From positions 1 to 63,152 of the forward strand of contig CAZKEF010000031.1 of assembly GCA_964551735.1 (NCBI GenBank): a DNA stretch of 63,152 nt. Direction: 5' to 3'. The position numbers were made by a program, and so were the translations under genes. The notes under the pieces are model-generated. The model was not told the origin of the DNA. It searched no databases and saw only the letters and a list, made by a program, of their open reading frames with translations. Source of the stretch: DAOUAT01 sp964551735. Lineage in GTDB: Bacteria > Chloroflexota > Anaerolineae > CG2-30-64-16. Below are positions 1-9,003 of this stretch, piece after piece. Positions within the stretch are counted from its first letter, which is position 1. Each line of letters starts with the position of its first letter.

Positions 1-2386
1 CATCCCGCGCCACCGGCGCGTCGTTCACCGCCGTCACCGTGATGCTCACCGTCGCCGTGTCGACGCCACCGTTGCCGTCGCCCGCGGTGTATGTGAAACT
101 GTCCGCGCCGTTGTAATTCAAGGTCGGTGTGTAGGTGAAGGAGCCGTCCAGGTTCAACACCAGCACACCATGCGCGGGCCCAGCCAGCGCGGTCGCCGTC
201 AACGGGCCGCCGTCCACATCGGTGTCGTTGCCCAACACGCCGGGTGCAGCCACCGTCAAGGCCGTGTCCTCTGACGTGCTGTAGCTATCATCCTGCGCCA
301 CCGGCGGGTCGTTGACCGGCGTCACCGTGATGCTCACCGTTGCCGTGTTGGAATCCAGGTCGCCGTCATTGGCTTTATAGGTGAAGCTATCGCTTGTCGT
401 CTCGCTGCCGTCGTGCGTATAGCTAAACGTGCCATTCACATTCAGCGTCAGCGTCCCATGACTTGGCCCAGTCACCAAAACGGCCGTCAACGGGTCGCCA
501 TCCAAGTCCTCATCGTTATCCAGCACGCTGGTGTTGCCTGGCCCGGTGATCAGCACCGATACCGTCCCGCCTTCAGCTACCTCCGCCGCATCATCGTACG
601 CCGCCGGCGCACGGTTCGGCGGGATCGTCCCGGTCGGTGTCGCGGTGGGTGTAGGCGTCACCGTCGGGGTCGGCGTGACCGTTGGGGTTGCCGTCGGCGT
701 CTGCGACGGCGTCGGAGTCACTGTCGACGTCTGCGTTGGGGTCTGCGTCGGGGTCGGCGTGACCGTTGGGGTTGCTGTCGGCGTCTGCGACGGCGTCGGA
801 GTCACTGTCGGCGTCTGCGTTGGGGTCTGCGTCGGGGTCTGTGTAACCGTCGGGGTCGCTGTGGGGGTACGCGTTGGCGTCGGGGTACGGGTGACCGTGG
901 GCGTGCGCGTCACTGTCGGTGTATAGGTGGGCGTGGGCGTCGGCCCAGGCAACCGCACACGGTACGACACGGTGCCCTCAGCGCCGGCAGCCAGCGCGTT
1001 GTATCGCCAAAAGACCACATTGCCCTCAAGCACGCCGGAGCTTGATATCGAACCCGGCACCACTTCAACACCCAGGGGGATCGTGTTGGAGATCACCACG
1101 TTGGTGACATCAGCGGTGATTGAGGTCTGATAATCAATGTAGTAGGTGATCTCCTCGCCGGGCAGCAAGCCGCCCTGAGACGGCATGTTGCGCAGTTGAA
1201 CGGCCACGCCCGGCATCGGAGTTGGGGTTGGGGTCGGGGTCGGAGGGATTTGATCCCGCGTCCAAATGCCGGACGATGTCGCAGCGACGAGCCGCGGCAC
1301 TGTGGTCCCACTGAAGCGCAGGCAGAACACGCTGCGTGGCGCCAGTCCATCGGCTACCCAGGCGCTGCCGATGAAATGATACACGCCGCCGCTCGGAACA
1401 CCGATATAGAGGTCGCCGTATGATCCCTCACGTGCGATGGTGTAGGCAGGCAACAGGTTGCTGCCCACGCGTGTCCATGTGCTGCCGCCATTGGTGCTGG
1501 CAAACACACCTTGCGAAACCGTGGCCGCCCAGAGGCTGTCGGCGTTCAGGGGATCAACAGCGAAATCGTAAATAACCTGACCAGCCATGCCGGCTGCCGT
1601 CCAGTTCTGTCCATCATTGGTTGACTTGAATGCGCCGTCCTCCGTTCCGGCTAATACCAGGTTGGAAGCAGCCGTCAAAGTCAACAGGCTCAAGTTACCC
1701 AGCCCACTATTAACTGCGGACCAACTCGCCCCGGCATTGGTGGATCGGAAAATGCCGGCGCTATATGTGCCGGCCAGCAGGGTATCCTGCGCCGTACATG
1801 CCAATGTTGCGATGTATGGTTCACCGATGCCCGCGCTGGCCTCAACCCAGGCGGAACCGGTGTACCGAAACACACCACCGCCCCAGGTTCCGGCAAGGAC
1901 CGTGCCCGATGGGCACACCGCCACAGCCTGCATGGGACGGGTCACGAGATTGGGCAGGCCCGCCGTGGTCAGCTGCGTCCAACTGAGCCCGCCATCCCGG
2001 GTCTGATAAACGCCCCCGGAATACACCGCAGCGTACATGTGATTCGTGTTACTGGGTGCAACTGCCAGCCACAACGCACTTTCAGCACCTACGGCCCGAA
2101 CCTGCCAGGGCTCAACCGCCAAACCATCAAGCACAGCGGCTGCACCGGCTACAGGCCGCCGTGGTGGCAAGGGTGCATCATCCACTTGAGAGGTTCCAGG
2201 ATCAACAACCGGGACAAGCGCATCCACCATCGGCGGGAGAGGGGTAGCCGCTGATGTCACCACCCCTTCGGGGTCTGCAGCGCTAACAGGAGCGCCATAG
2301 CCATTTAGGGCCAACGCCAACAAAACAACAATACGGAGAACGACTGCCAACAACCGTTTTCCATCCCTGAAACTATACCACTGCAT
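1..2386 (-). CDS. Large secreted multidomain protein (N-terminal part, gene runs off the window)
   Basis: This is the first ~795 residues of a secreted protein whose C-terminus lies outside the window. The start ATG at 2386 follows an AGGAGG Shine-Dalgarno site by 7 bases. Residues 1-35 form a signal peptide (RDGKRLL, then a hydrophobic stretch). Residues ~70-370 hold BNR/sortilin-like repeats with the motif GGxSWT or GGSTWT. Residues ~394-478 look like a DUF11 domain. A Thr/Pro linker (TPTPT, TQTPTQTP) follows to ~590. From ~600 on there are cadherin-like or VCBS-type tandem repeats of about 95 residues, each with VND(A/P)PVA, GVLGNDTD and DSFTYTA. Family knowledge links such architectures to cell-surface or matrix proteins. 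The specific ligand cannot be told from sequence. No overlapping plus-strand ORF here is credible. Confidence 0.85.
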   Translation of the reverse strand, partial: MQWYSFRDGKRLLAVVLRIVVLLALALNGYGAPVSAADPEGVVTSAATPLPPMVDALVPVVDPGTSQVDDAPLPPRRPVAGAAAVLDGLAVEPWQVRAVGAESALWLAVAPSNTNHMYAAVYSGGVYQTRDGGLSWTQLTTAGLPNLVTRPMQAVAVCPSGTVLAGTWGGGVFRYTGSAWVEASAGIGEPYIATLACTAQDTLLAGTYSAGIFRSTNAGASWSAVNSGLGNLSLLTLTAASNLVLAGTEDGAFKSTNDGQNWTAAGMAGQVIYDFAVDPLNADSLWAATVSQGVFASTNGGSTWTRVGSNLLPAYTIAREGSYGDLYIGVPSGGVYHFIGSAWVADGLAPRSVFCLRFSGTTVPRLVAATSSGIWTRDQIPPTPTPTPTPMPGVAVQLRNMPSQGGLLPGEEITYYIDYQTSITADVTNVVISNTIPLGVEVVPGSISSSGVLEGNVVFWRYNALAAGAEGTVSYRVRLPGPTPTPTYTPTVTRTPTVTRTPTPTRTPTATPTVTQTPTQTPTQTPTVTPTPSQTPTATPTVTPTPTQTPTQTSTVTPTPSQTPTATPTVTPTPTVTPTPTATPTGTIPPNRAPAAYDDAAEVAEGGTVSVLITGPGNTSVLDNDEDLDGDPLTAVLVTGPSHGTLTLNVNGTFSYTHDGSETTSDSFTYKANDGDLDSNTATVSITVTPVNDPPVAQDDSYSTSEDTALTVAAPGVLGNDTDVDGGPLTATALAGPAHGVLVLNLDGSFTYTPTLNYNGADSFTYTAGDGNGGVDTATVSITVTAVNDAPVARD
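672..839. repeat. 84-bp tandem duplication in the Thr/Pro linker
   Basis: Bases 672-755 and 756-839 are two head-to-tail copies of an 84-bp (28-codon) unit that differ at only two positions. They lie in the Thr/Pro-rich linker of the secreted protein and lengthen it in frame. The near identity suggests recent duplication or ongoing slippage. Confidence 0.85.
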
Positions 2387-2438
2387 CACAACGCCTCCTC
2401 ACGACCATAACCAAACAACAACATCCTAGTAGATCCCC

Positions 2439-4463
2439 TTAGCCGCCCCGCGGTGGTGGTGGTGGAGGCACAACCGGTGGCGTGTAAAACAGCAGGCGTG
2501 CTCCGCCTTGTGACGGCTGCGTAAGCCGAGTATACGGTGTCGTCTGCACGATCAACACAGTCCAATAAAGCTCAGGGCGGCGAAACTGCCCGGACGAAGA
2601 CAGCACATCGAGGTTGATGCTCAACGCGGTGTCGGTGATCGGCTCCGCAAGGCCGCGGGCCGTTAACGGATCCTCATCTACTGCCCACCACACGACCTCA
2701 TAAGCTGCCCCTGACGGCAGCGGGCCGGTTGGCTGCCAACGAAAGACGACGACGCCATCCCGCGAATCGTTTTGCGGCGGCTCAACCAGCGCGGGCGCGC
2801 TCAGGGCCAACACGGGCGTCGCGCGCGTCGTCGCAGGCCTTAGTGTGGCTGTACGCACTGGGGTACGAGGGGCCGCCGGCCGCGTCGCCTGCGTGGTGAC
2901 GGCCGGCGCCAGGGTTGCCGGCGGCGCCAATGTCGAGGCTGCAGGTGTTGAGGTTGGTGTAGCGATGGCAACAGGCATCTCCGTGGGCGTAGGTGCAGCT
3001 GTGGCAGTGGCAGGAAGCGACTCAGGCGTGCCGGTCGGCGCAATGGGCACAGCCGTGGGTGTCACGCTATCGGGCAGGACTTCCACGGCAGGCGCAGTCG
3101 GCGAAACGCGCGCGACCGCTGTGACGCCGGTGCCAGGCTCAATCGTCACCTTGGCGGTCATGTTCCAACGCAAGCGATCGTCACCGAAGTCGGGCACCAC
3201 GATCACCGTGTAGATCACATCTCCCTGCCGACTTTCACCAATGAAGCGGATACGCGTCACGTGTGCTGGCAGGGAAAGCCCAGGGATCGCGTCGAAGGTC
3301 ACAGTGGCCGTGTCCCCCTCCGTGATGCCAACCACCTTCAACTCGGTCAGGTCCGCGGTTTCAATAATCCAGCCGGAGAAATCGGCCAGGCGCACCGCAG
3401 CATATCCTGGCGAAACCTGCTGGCCGATCGTGACATCAACCAGGGCCACCGTTCCTGAGAACGGCGCGCGCAACTCCATTTCGGCCAGGGCAGCCCGAGC
3501 CTGCGCCAACGCAGCCTCGGCCGCGGCAACATCCGCGTCGGCTGCTGCCAGTTGCTCGGCAGGCGCCCCGGCCAACACCAGGTCGAGTTGCGCTTGTGCA
3601 CGGCGCACCTCAGCTTCGGCCTCGGCCAGATCGGCCGCCGATGCGGGGACCTTTAGCGCGTCCAATGCAGCTTGGGCCCGTTCGACTTGGGCACGAGCGC
3701 TGGCGATCTCGGCCTGGTTCGGGCCTCTCAGCAGGTTCTCGTAGCGCGCCTTGGCGGCGTTGTAGTTGTTCGTGGCCTGTTCAAGCTGCAGCGCCTGGGG
3801 CAGGCTGCCGATATTCGGCGACCCCGCGACCTGGTCATAGGCTGCTTGCGCCTGCCGGCGAACTGCATCTGCGTTGGCCAGCTCAGCCTGGGCCGCGATG
3901 ATCTCCTCTTGGCTGGCGCCGGCCAAAGCTTTGCGCAGGGCGGCTTGTGCGGCCGCTACATCAGCTTCGGCCGCTGCAATCGCTTCTCGGCTCGGCCCCT
4001 CCTTGATCGCGTCCAAACGGGCCTGGGCCGCGTCCACGCCGGCCTGGGCCGACGCGATCTCTTGTGCGCGGGAGCCTGCCTGCACTTCTTCGAGGCGCGC
4101 CACGGCCCGCCGGACTTCAGCCGCGGCTTGCGCCACATTGGCATTTTGCCGCGCGGCGTTCAACCGCAACAGCAATTGTCCGGGCACAACCTGCTCACCC
4201 TCGCGGACCGAAATCTCTGAAACGATACCGCCGGCTGCAAGGCCCAGGTCCGTGCTACGGACGGGCACAACCCGCCCATCAGCCACGACACGCGTATCGG
4301 CTTTGACGGGGGGAAGCGGCGTGGCGGTCTCGGAAGACCCGGATGTGACGGGGGTCCCCCCCCGTGCGCCGCAACCGGCCAAGACAACAACAACAACACA
4401 CACCAAACAGAGCAGTCCCACGACCGCTCTGCCCCAATTTCTGGATCGTATGCTTAGCGGCAT
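2439..4463 (-). CDS. HlyD/RND-type membrane fusion lipoprotein with long C-terminal extension
   Basis: Periplasmic-adaptor-type protein that should link the adjacent ABC permease to export across the cell envelope. I chose the ATG at 4463 because GGGAGG lies 8 bases upstream; an ATG at 4484 overlaps the permease stop codon and lacks a site. Residues ~10-31 are a lipoprotein signal ending in LAGC. Residues ~50-90 start a barrel-sandwich fold, ~95-335 are a very Ala-rich coiled coil (AEADVAAAQAAL type), and APFSGTV with VTIGQQVSPG closes the lipoyl/barrel part. After residue ~450 comes a ~100-residue Thr/Pro/Ala linker, then ~100 residues that resemble an Fn3-like domain (VVFRWQPTG, YEVVWW), ending in a Pro run. 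The extension is unusual for adaptors. It is the last gene of the ABC operon. Confidence 0.88.
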   Translation of the reverse strand: MPLSIRSRNWGRAVVGLLCLVCVVVVVLAGCGARGGTPVTSGSSETATPLPPVKADTRVVADGRVVPVRSTDLGLAAGGIVSEISVREGEQVVPGQLLLRLNAARQNANVAQAAAEVRRAVARLEEVQAGSRAQEIASAQAGVDAAQARLDAIKEGPSREAIAAAEADVAAAQAALRKALAGASQEEIIAAQAELANADAVRRQAQAAYDQVAGSPNIGSLPQALQLEQATNNYNAAKARYENLLRGPNQAEIASARAQVERAQAALDALKVPASAADLAEAEAEVRRAQAQLDLVLAGAPAEQLAAADADVAAAEAALAQARAALAEMELRAPFSGTVALVDVTIGQQVSPGYAAVRLADFSGWIIETADLTELKVVGITEGDTATVTFDAIPGLSLPAHVTRIRFIGESRQGDVIYTVIVVPDFGDDRLRWNMTAKVTIEPGTGVTAVARVSPTAPAVEVLPDSVTPTAVPIAPTGTPESLPATATAAPTPTEMPVAIATPTSTPAASTLAPPATLAPAVTTQATRPAAPRTPVRTATLRPATTRATPVLALSAPALVEPPQNDSRDGVVVFRWQPTGPLPSGAAYEVVWWAVDEDPLTARGLAEPITDTALSINLDVLSSSGQFRRPELYWTVLIVQTTPYTRLTQPSQGGARLLFYTPPVVPPPPPPRGG

Positions 4464-4476
4464 CGTAACCGCCTCC

Positions 4477-6888
4477 CTACTCATAAGCTAAAACTTCTCG
4501 GATGCTCAAACGGGATGCAGCGCGAGCAGGCACAACGCTCGCTAATGCTGCCAGGGCCAGGATAGCCACCAACCAAATCAACGCGCCATCGAACGAAAAA
4601 GCGTAACTGAGCGGCGCTTGCAAGAACGAGATCCCCACGATGCGACTTAGGAACTGGCTGACCGGGATGGCCAGGAGCACACCCAAGAGCCAGCTCAGTA
4701 AGCCGATCGTAACGCCTTCCGCGATCACGATCTGGCGGATCGCGCCGCCGGTCGCACCGATGGAACGCATCACGCCGATCTCCCGCGTGCGTTCCAACAC
4801 ATTGATGCTCATCGTGCCGGTCAACCCCAGCGCGCCCACCGCAGCCAGCACGCCGGCCATCACCAGGAGGAACGCCAAGATCACATTGAACTGGCCCATC
4901 GTCAACGAACGCAGATCGGCCGTGGTCTGGATGGAGCCGACGCGCAAGCCGGAACGCTCAAACTGCGCTTCCAGAGACCGCGCAACCTCAGCCTGCGCGG
5001 CGGGTGTGTGCCCTTCGGTGACGATTTGCACGCTGCCGGCACGGTCAACAACCCGTGCAACCTCAGTATAGTAAGGATAATTCACATACAGGGTCGGGCC
5101 CGCCAACACCCCCTGGATCGCACCCACCACCGTCCATTCGGTCTCTCGACTGTCAATGACCAGCAATATCTTATCCCCAACGACGATGTCAGGCTCGTTG
5201 CGCAGCAAATCGGTGTTAACCACGACTGCGTTCTCGTCATCAGGCACCAGCCAGCGCCCGCTCAACACGATGGGCTGCAACAAACGCGTGTCGGCCGGAG
5301 GCGCCACCACTGCAAGGTTGTCGCTCTCGGTGCCATCTGGGCGCTCACGCCGAGCGCTGGTATACCCCCAAGACTCGGCCGCAACCACACCTGGCACAGC
5401 CAGGGTCTCACGCGCGATCACATCAATACGATAAGAACGGTTAAAAATCACGCCAACATCATATTGCCAGTACTTGAGCGCCTCGTCCAGTGTTAATAGT
5501 AAAGACGCACGTACACTGAAAACAGCTACGAAAATAGCACTACCCAACCCCAAAGTCAGCAAGGTGAGGATCAGCCGCGCCTTACGTCGAAAGGTGTTGC
5601 GCAACGACAACAGCATCGGCCGCGGCAGGCCACGTATCCGAGCGATCACCCGATCGCTCAGCCCACGGCCGAAAGACCCGCCTGTCAATCCGTAGGAGGC
5701 GATCGCTTCGCGCACCGTGAGCCGCGTGCCGGCTCGCACCGGCAAGATCGCCGCCAACATCGGAACCACCAACGCGGCTGCGCCTTGCAGCAGGTAGACC
5801 CACAACGGGACACGGAAGCTAGTGACGTCGAAGTTCATCAGGTTGGTCACCACCCCCAGGGCCAGCCGCGCGCCCAACAGCCCCAACGGCAACGCGAGAC
5901 CCAACGCTAGCAGTCCCAACGCCAGCACCATGCCCAAGTACAGGCCTGTAATCTGCCTGGTGCGCGCGCCAACGGCTTTCATCACGCCGATCTGCCGGAT
6001 CTGCTGCACCAACAAGGCGGAGATCGTATTGACCACCAGAAAACCGCTGAGACCAAGGGCCAACGCGCCAAGCACGGTGAGCAAAACCGCCATCGGCGCG
6101 ATGAACCGCTCCAGCGGGTGTTTCCCAGGATCGCTGATCGCCGTCCAGTAAACGGCCCGGCCGCTCCTCTCGATCCGCTTGCGCACCTCGGCGGCTACAG
6201 CCATCACGTGCTCGCGGTCGCCGGTCGGATCCGTGACGACAAACTGCAGCTCGTTGAAATCGGCCGGGCTGCCCAGCCAGGCCAGGGTCTCGCCGGTGAC
6301 GTAGCCGTAGACCCGATCCACAAACTGTGCAGGCGGCTGGGTGACGTCGTAAACCAGGCCGGCGATCCGCAGCTCGCGCTCCTGGTCGTTGGGCATGCGG
6401 AGAAGGACGGTATCCCCCACCTGCGCCCCAGTTAACGGCAGCGCAGAACGCTCGATCCACAGCTCGCGATCGGCGGGCGGCCAACCCGCGGTATGAGGCA
6501 CGATCTTGCCGATGCCGATATCCTGGTAATCACTGATCGCCAGCAAATCAATTTCGCGCCAACGGGTCACTTCCCCCGCAATCGGCGCTCCGCCGACTCG
6601 GACGCGGCCAGTAACAATGCGCCGGCCCTCGACATCGGCCACGCCCGACAAGTTCCGAAGCACACCCACAAGATCATCGTCGAACGAATCAGCGTAGACC
6701 CGGGCGCTGGGCGGATTAGCAGCACGATACGCGGCCGGAAGATCGCGCGTCACGATCACGTAGGTGGCGGCCACCACGCCCAGCGCTGTCACGCCGGCAG
6801 CAATGGACAAAGACACCAGCGCCGTCCGTGCGCGGTGGCCCCACAGATCGCGCAACACCTTCCGCCAGCGAGGGCCAACCATCACCAC
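4477..6888 (-). CDS. ABC transporter permease, FtsX/MacB type with two FtsX domains
   Basis: 803-residue integral membrane permease. An N-terminal helix (TALVSLSIAAGVTALGVVAA) is followed by a large extracytoplasmic MacB_PCD-like region (residues ~40-230). A first FtsX block lies at ~255-385 (VLLTVLGALALGLSGFLVV), and a second half repeats the pattern with a second PCD-like segment and a C-terminal FtsX block (~660-795). The repeated phrase of both halves is IGVMK/RxxGA, typical of this family. It lies 4 bp after the ATPase gene and its stop overlaps the region before the adaptor gene, so the three genes form one transcription unit. Family members export lipoproteins, peptides or drugs; the substrate here is unknown. 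Confidence 0.93.
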   Translation of the reverse strand: MVMVGPRWRKVLRDLWGHRARTALVSLSIAAGVTALGVVAATYVIVTRDLPAAYRAANPPSARVYADSFDDDLVGVLRNLSGVADVEGRRIVTGRVRVGGAPIAGEVTRWREIDLLAISDYQDIGIGKIVPHTAGWPPADRELWIERSALPLTGAQVGDTVLLRMPNDQERELRIAGLVYDVTQPPAQFVDRVYGYVTGETLAWLGSPADFNELQFVVTDPTGDREHVMAVAAEVRKRIERSGRAVYWTAISDPGKHPLERFIAPMAVLLTVLGALALGLSGFLVVNTISALLVQQIRQIGVMKAVGARTRQITGLYLGMVLALGLLALGLALPLGLLGARLALGVVTNLMNFDVTSFRVPLWVYLLQGAAALVVPMLAAILPVRAGTRLTVREAIASYGLTGGSFGRGLSDRVIARIRGLPRPMLLSLRNTFRRKARLILTLLTLGLGSAIFVAVFSVRASLLLTLDEALKYWQYDVGVIFNRSYRIDVIARETLAVPGVVAAESWGYTSARRERPDGTESDNLAVVAPPADTRLLQPIVLSGRWLVPDDENAVVVNTDLLRNEPDIVVGDKILLVIDSRETEWTVVGAIQGVLAGPTLYVNYPYYTEVARVVDRAGSVQIVTEGHTPAAQAEVARSLEAQFERSGLRVGSIQTTADLRSLTMGQFNVILAFLLVMAGVLAAVGALGLTGTMSINVLERTREIGVMRSIGATGGAIRQIVIAEGVTIGLLSWLLGVLLAIPVSQFLSRIVGISFLQAPLSYAFSFDGALIWLVAILALAALASVVPARAASRLSIREVLAYE

Positions 6889-6892
6889 GCCC

Positions 6893-7663
6893 TCACTGCT
6901 CGGCCGGCGCGACGACCGGCGGCCGGACGATCTGGCCGTCAGCGATAGTCAAGATGCGCCCGACGCGCTGCGCCAGATCCATGTCGTGTGTCACCATCAC
7001 GATGGTCTTGCCTGCCTCCACCGTACGCCAGAAAAGGCCAAAAACCGCTTCTGCCGTCCCTGAATCCAGATTGCCGGTGGGCTCGTCGGCCACCAACAGC
7101 GGCGGATCGTTTGCCAAGGCTCTGGCCACTGCCACCCGCTGCTGCTCACCCCCCGAAAGCTCGGACGGCAACTTGTCAGCATGGCGAGCCATCGCCACCT
7201 GCTCCAACAACGCCAGGGCCCGCTTACGCCGCTGGCGGATCGGATACGTGTTGCAGAAATCCATCGGCAACATCACGTTCTCAGCCACAGTGAGCATCGG
7301 CAGCAGTTGAAAGAACTGAAAGACAACACCCACATTCCGTCCGCGCCACACCGCCATCTGCTCTTCGCTCAGCGCATGCACCGCTGTGTCACCAACGTAG
7401 ATCTCACCGGACGAGGGCCGGTCAATGCCGGTCAGCATATTGATTAACGTAGATTTGCCGCTCCCAGATTTTCCGACGATAGCAACGAACTCGCCAGCAC
7501 CAACGCTCAGGTCAATGCCCTTCAGGGCCGCAAAGTTGCTGCTGCCACCCATGAAGGTCTTCACGACGCGGCGCATCTCGATGAGATGCGCGTTACCATG
7601 CCGATATAGCCTGATGTGCGCACCGGCCCCTGAAATGGCGGGCTCGCGCCGCTGATCGTGCAA
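6893..7663 (-). CDS. ABC transporter ATP-binding protein, LolD/MacB family
   Basis: Energises the permease encoded just downstream. It has Walker A GKSGSGKS, Q-loop VFQFFQ, the signature LSGGEQQRVAVARAL, Walker B LLVADEPTGNLD and the H-loop VTHD, so it should be catalytically intact. I chose the TTG start at 7663 because AGGAGG lies 6 bases before it; the ATG at 7684 has no usable ribosome site, and the ATG at 7759 lies upstream of the predicted promoter. That gives 256 residues, with a ~30-residue tail before the usual family start (IEMRRVVKTF). It is the first gene of the three-gene operon. Confidence 0.92.
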   Translation of the reverse strand: MHDQRREPAISGAGAHIRLYRHGNAHLIEMRRVVKTFMGGSSNFAALKGIDLSVGAGEFVAIVGKSGSGKSTLINMLTGIDRPSSGEIYVGDTAVHALSEEQMAVWRGRNVGVVFQFFQLLPMLTVAENVMLPMDFCNTYPIRQRRKRALALLEQVAMARHADKLPSELSGGEQQRVAVARALANDPPLLVADEPTGNLDSGTAEAVFGLFWRTVEAGKTIVMVTHDMDLAQRVGRILTIADGQIVRPPVVAPAEQ

Positions 7664-7715
7664 TGCAGACCTCCTGTTGAGCATCCTACCCGGTGGTTTC
7701 AACCTACTGCTCCCG

Positions 7716-7744
7716 ATTATAGCACAGGCGGATATAACACCCAA
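7716..7744 (-). promoter_or_regulatory. Sigma70-type promoter of the ABC efflux operon
   Basis: On the minus strand, TTGGGT (7739-7744) is followed by a 17-bp spacer and a perfect TATAAT (7716-7721). Transcription would start near 7709, about 46 bases before the TTG start codon, leaving the AGGAGG site inside the leader. Predicted by eye only. Confidence 0.7.
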
Positions 7745-7869
7745 CCCTGGGGCCATCACACCGCGCGCTCCTCCTTCTGGCTGCCCCGCTGTACATGGCG
7801 TAATCCGGCACGAATGTGATAGAATTCAAGCGCTATCAGCATTCGCGATCACTACGTCCGGAGCAAACA

Positions 7870-8952
7870 ATGAGTTCAGTGCACGACAGCATCCTCAAAC
7901 GACTGAGCGGTCAGCCGGCAGACGATCACTTGCTCTTCCTGCCTGATCTGACGTTGTGGCACAAGTGGCATGCCGAACGGGACACGCTACCCGCCGGGGC
8001 AGGTTCCAGCCTGCCGGATGCAGCGCGGGCCCTGGGAATGCCAATTTGGAACGTCGTCCGGCCCTGGCAGGCCGCCACGCCCGGCATCGAGACGCAAGTC
8101 GAGCAGACCGCCGGGGAGCGCATCGTCCGGCACATCACACCTCACGGCATCCTCACAGCCCGCTGGCAGCTCGGCCCGGACGGCGACTGGTGGCAAATGG
8201 CATATCCAGTCAAGACGGCCGACGACCTGCCGGCTGCCGCGGCGCTGGTGAACGCCCGACGCTATGTGCTGGAACCGGAGGGGCTGAAGGAGTCCCTTTT
8301 GGCTGTGGGCGCCGGCGGCGTGCTGGCGCTGGAGCTGCCCATGCAGCCGTTCTCCGATCTGCTGCACACACTGCTGGGCTGGGGAGAGGGGCTCTTGCTG
8401 CTGGCCGAGCACAAGGGCGTCATCCGGGAGATGCTGGCGGCCCTGGCGGCGCGGCTGGCGGAGCTGGCCACGCTGGTTGCCGGGCTGCCGGGCCACGTGC
8501 TGCTGGCGCCGGACAACCTGGACGGCCAGTACATCTCTCCGCGCTATTTCCGGGAGTACATGGCCGACGGCTATCGCGCCGTGGCGGGCGCGGCGCGCGC
8601 GGCAGGCAAGCCCCTGGTGGCCCACGCGGGCGGGCCGCTCCGCCGGCTGCTGCCGCACCTGGCGGAGGCAGGCGTCTCCGCCGTTGAGGGCATCGCCGGG
8701 CCACCGCAAAGCGATGCGACCCTGGCCGAGGCACGGGAGCTCGCCGGCCCCAACCTGACCTTGTGGGGTGGGATCCCACAAGACTTCCTGCTGGCGGATC
8801 GGGAGCGGGGCGAGTTCGAAGCGGCCGTGGCAGAGGCTGCGCACCAGGCCCGCAGGGACGGCCGCACGATCCTAGGGGTGGCCGACCGGGTGCCAGTAGA
8901 GGCGGACATAGACCGGCTGCGCGCTATCCCGGGCCTGCTGAAACCGAGCTGA
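7870..8952 (+). CDS. Uroporphyrinogen decarboxylase (URO-D) superfamily protein, methyltransferase-like
   Basis: The 360-residue protein belongs to the URO-D fold family, which includes heme-pathway decarboxylases and cobamide-dependent methyltransferases (MtaA/CmuA type). Supporting motifs are the segment around YISPRYFREYM, the VAHAGGP zinc-type region, GPNLTLWGGIP and the closing TILGVADRVP. Typical heme-synthesis HemE N-terminal arginine motifs are not evident, so a methyltransferase role is more likely. The ATG at 7870 is preceded by GGAG at a normal distance; a GTG at 7816 is in frame but lacks a site. It is a single gene, divergent from the ABC operon and convergent with the P-type ATPase. 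A corrinoid protein that could be a partner is encoded at 39420-40049. Confidence 0.8.
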   Translation: MSSVHDSILKRLSGQPADDHLLFLPDLTLWHKWHAERDTLPAGAGSSLPDAARALGMPIWNVVRPWQAATPGIETQVEQTAGERIVRHITPHGILTARWQLGPDGDWWQMAYPVKTADDLPAAAALVNARRYVLEPEGLKESLLAVGAGGVLALELPMQPFSDLLHTLLGWGEGLLLLAEHKGVIREMLAALAARLAELATLVAGLPGHVLLAPDNLDGQYISPRYFREYMADGYRAVAGAARAAGKPLVAHAGGPLRRLLPHLAEAGVSAVEGIAGPPQSDATLAEARELAGPNLTLWGGIPQDFLLADRERGEFEAAVAEAAHQARRDGRTILGVADRVPVEADIDRLRAIPGLLKPS

Positions 8953-8957
8953 GTCAT

Positions 8958-8992
8958 ACATGCCGGGCGCCGACGAGAGGCGCCCGGCATGT
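8958..8992. terminator. Perfect 14-bp hairpin between convergent genes
   Basis: ACATGCCGGGCGCC and its exact complement flank the 7-base loop GACGAGA. The hairpin sits in the 51-bp gap between two convergent genes and could end transcription from both sides. There is no T tract on either strand, so it is not a textbook intrinsic terminator. Confidence 0.6.
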
Positions 8993-9003
8993 CACAACCG
9001 GCC

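Noticed and set aside
531..926. Plus-strand frame rich in Val/Gly (VGVGVTVGV)
   Set aside because: It is the antisense shadow of the Thr/Pro-rich linker of the secreted protein on the minus strand; no ribosome site or family fits.
7816..7869. Upstream GTG start for the URO-D-type protein
   Set aside because: No ribosome site, and the ATG at 7870 has GGAG at the proper distance.
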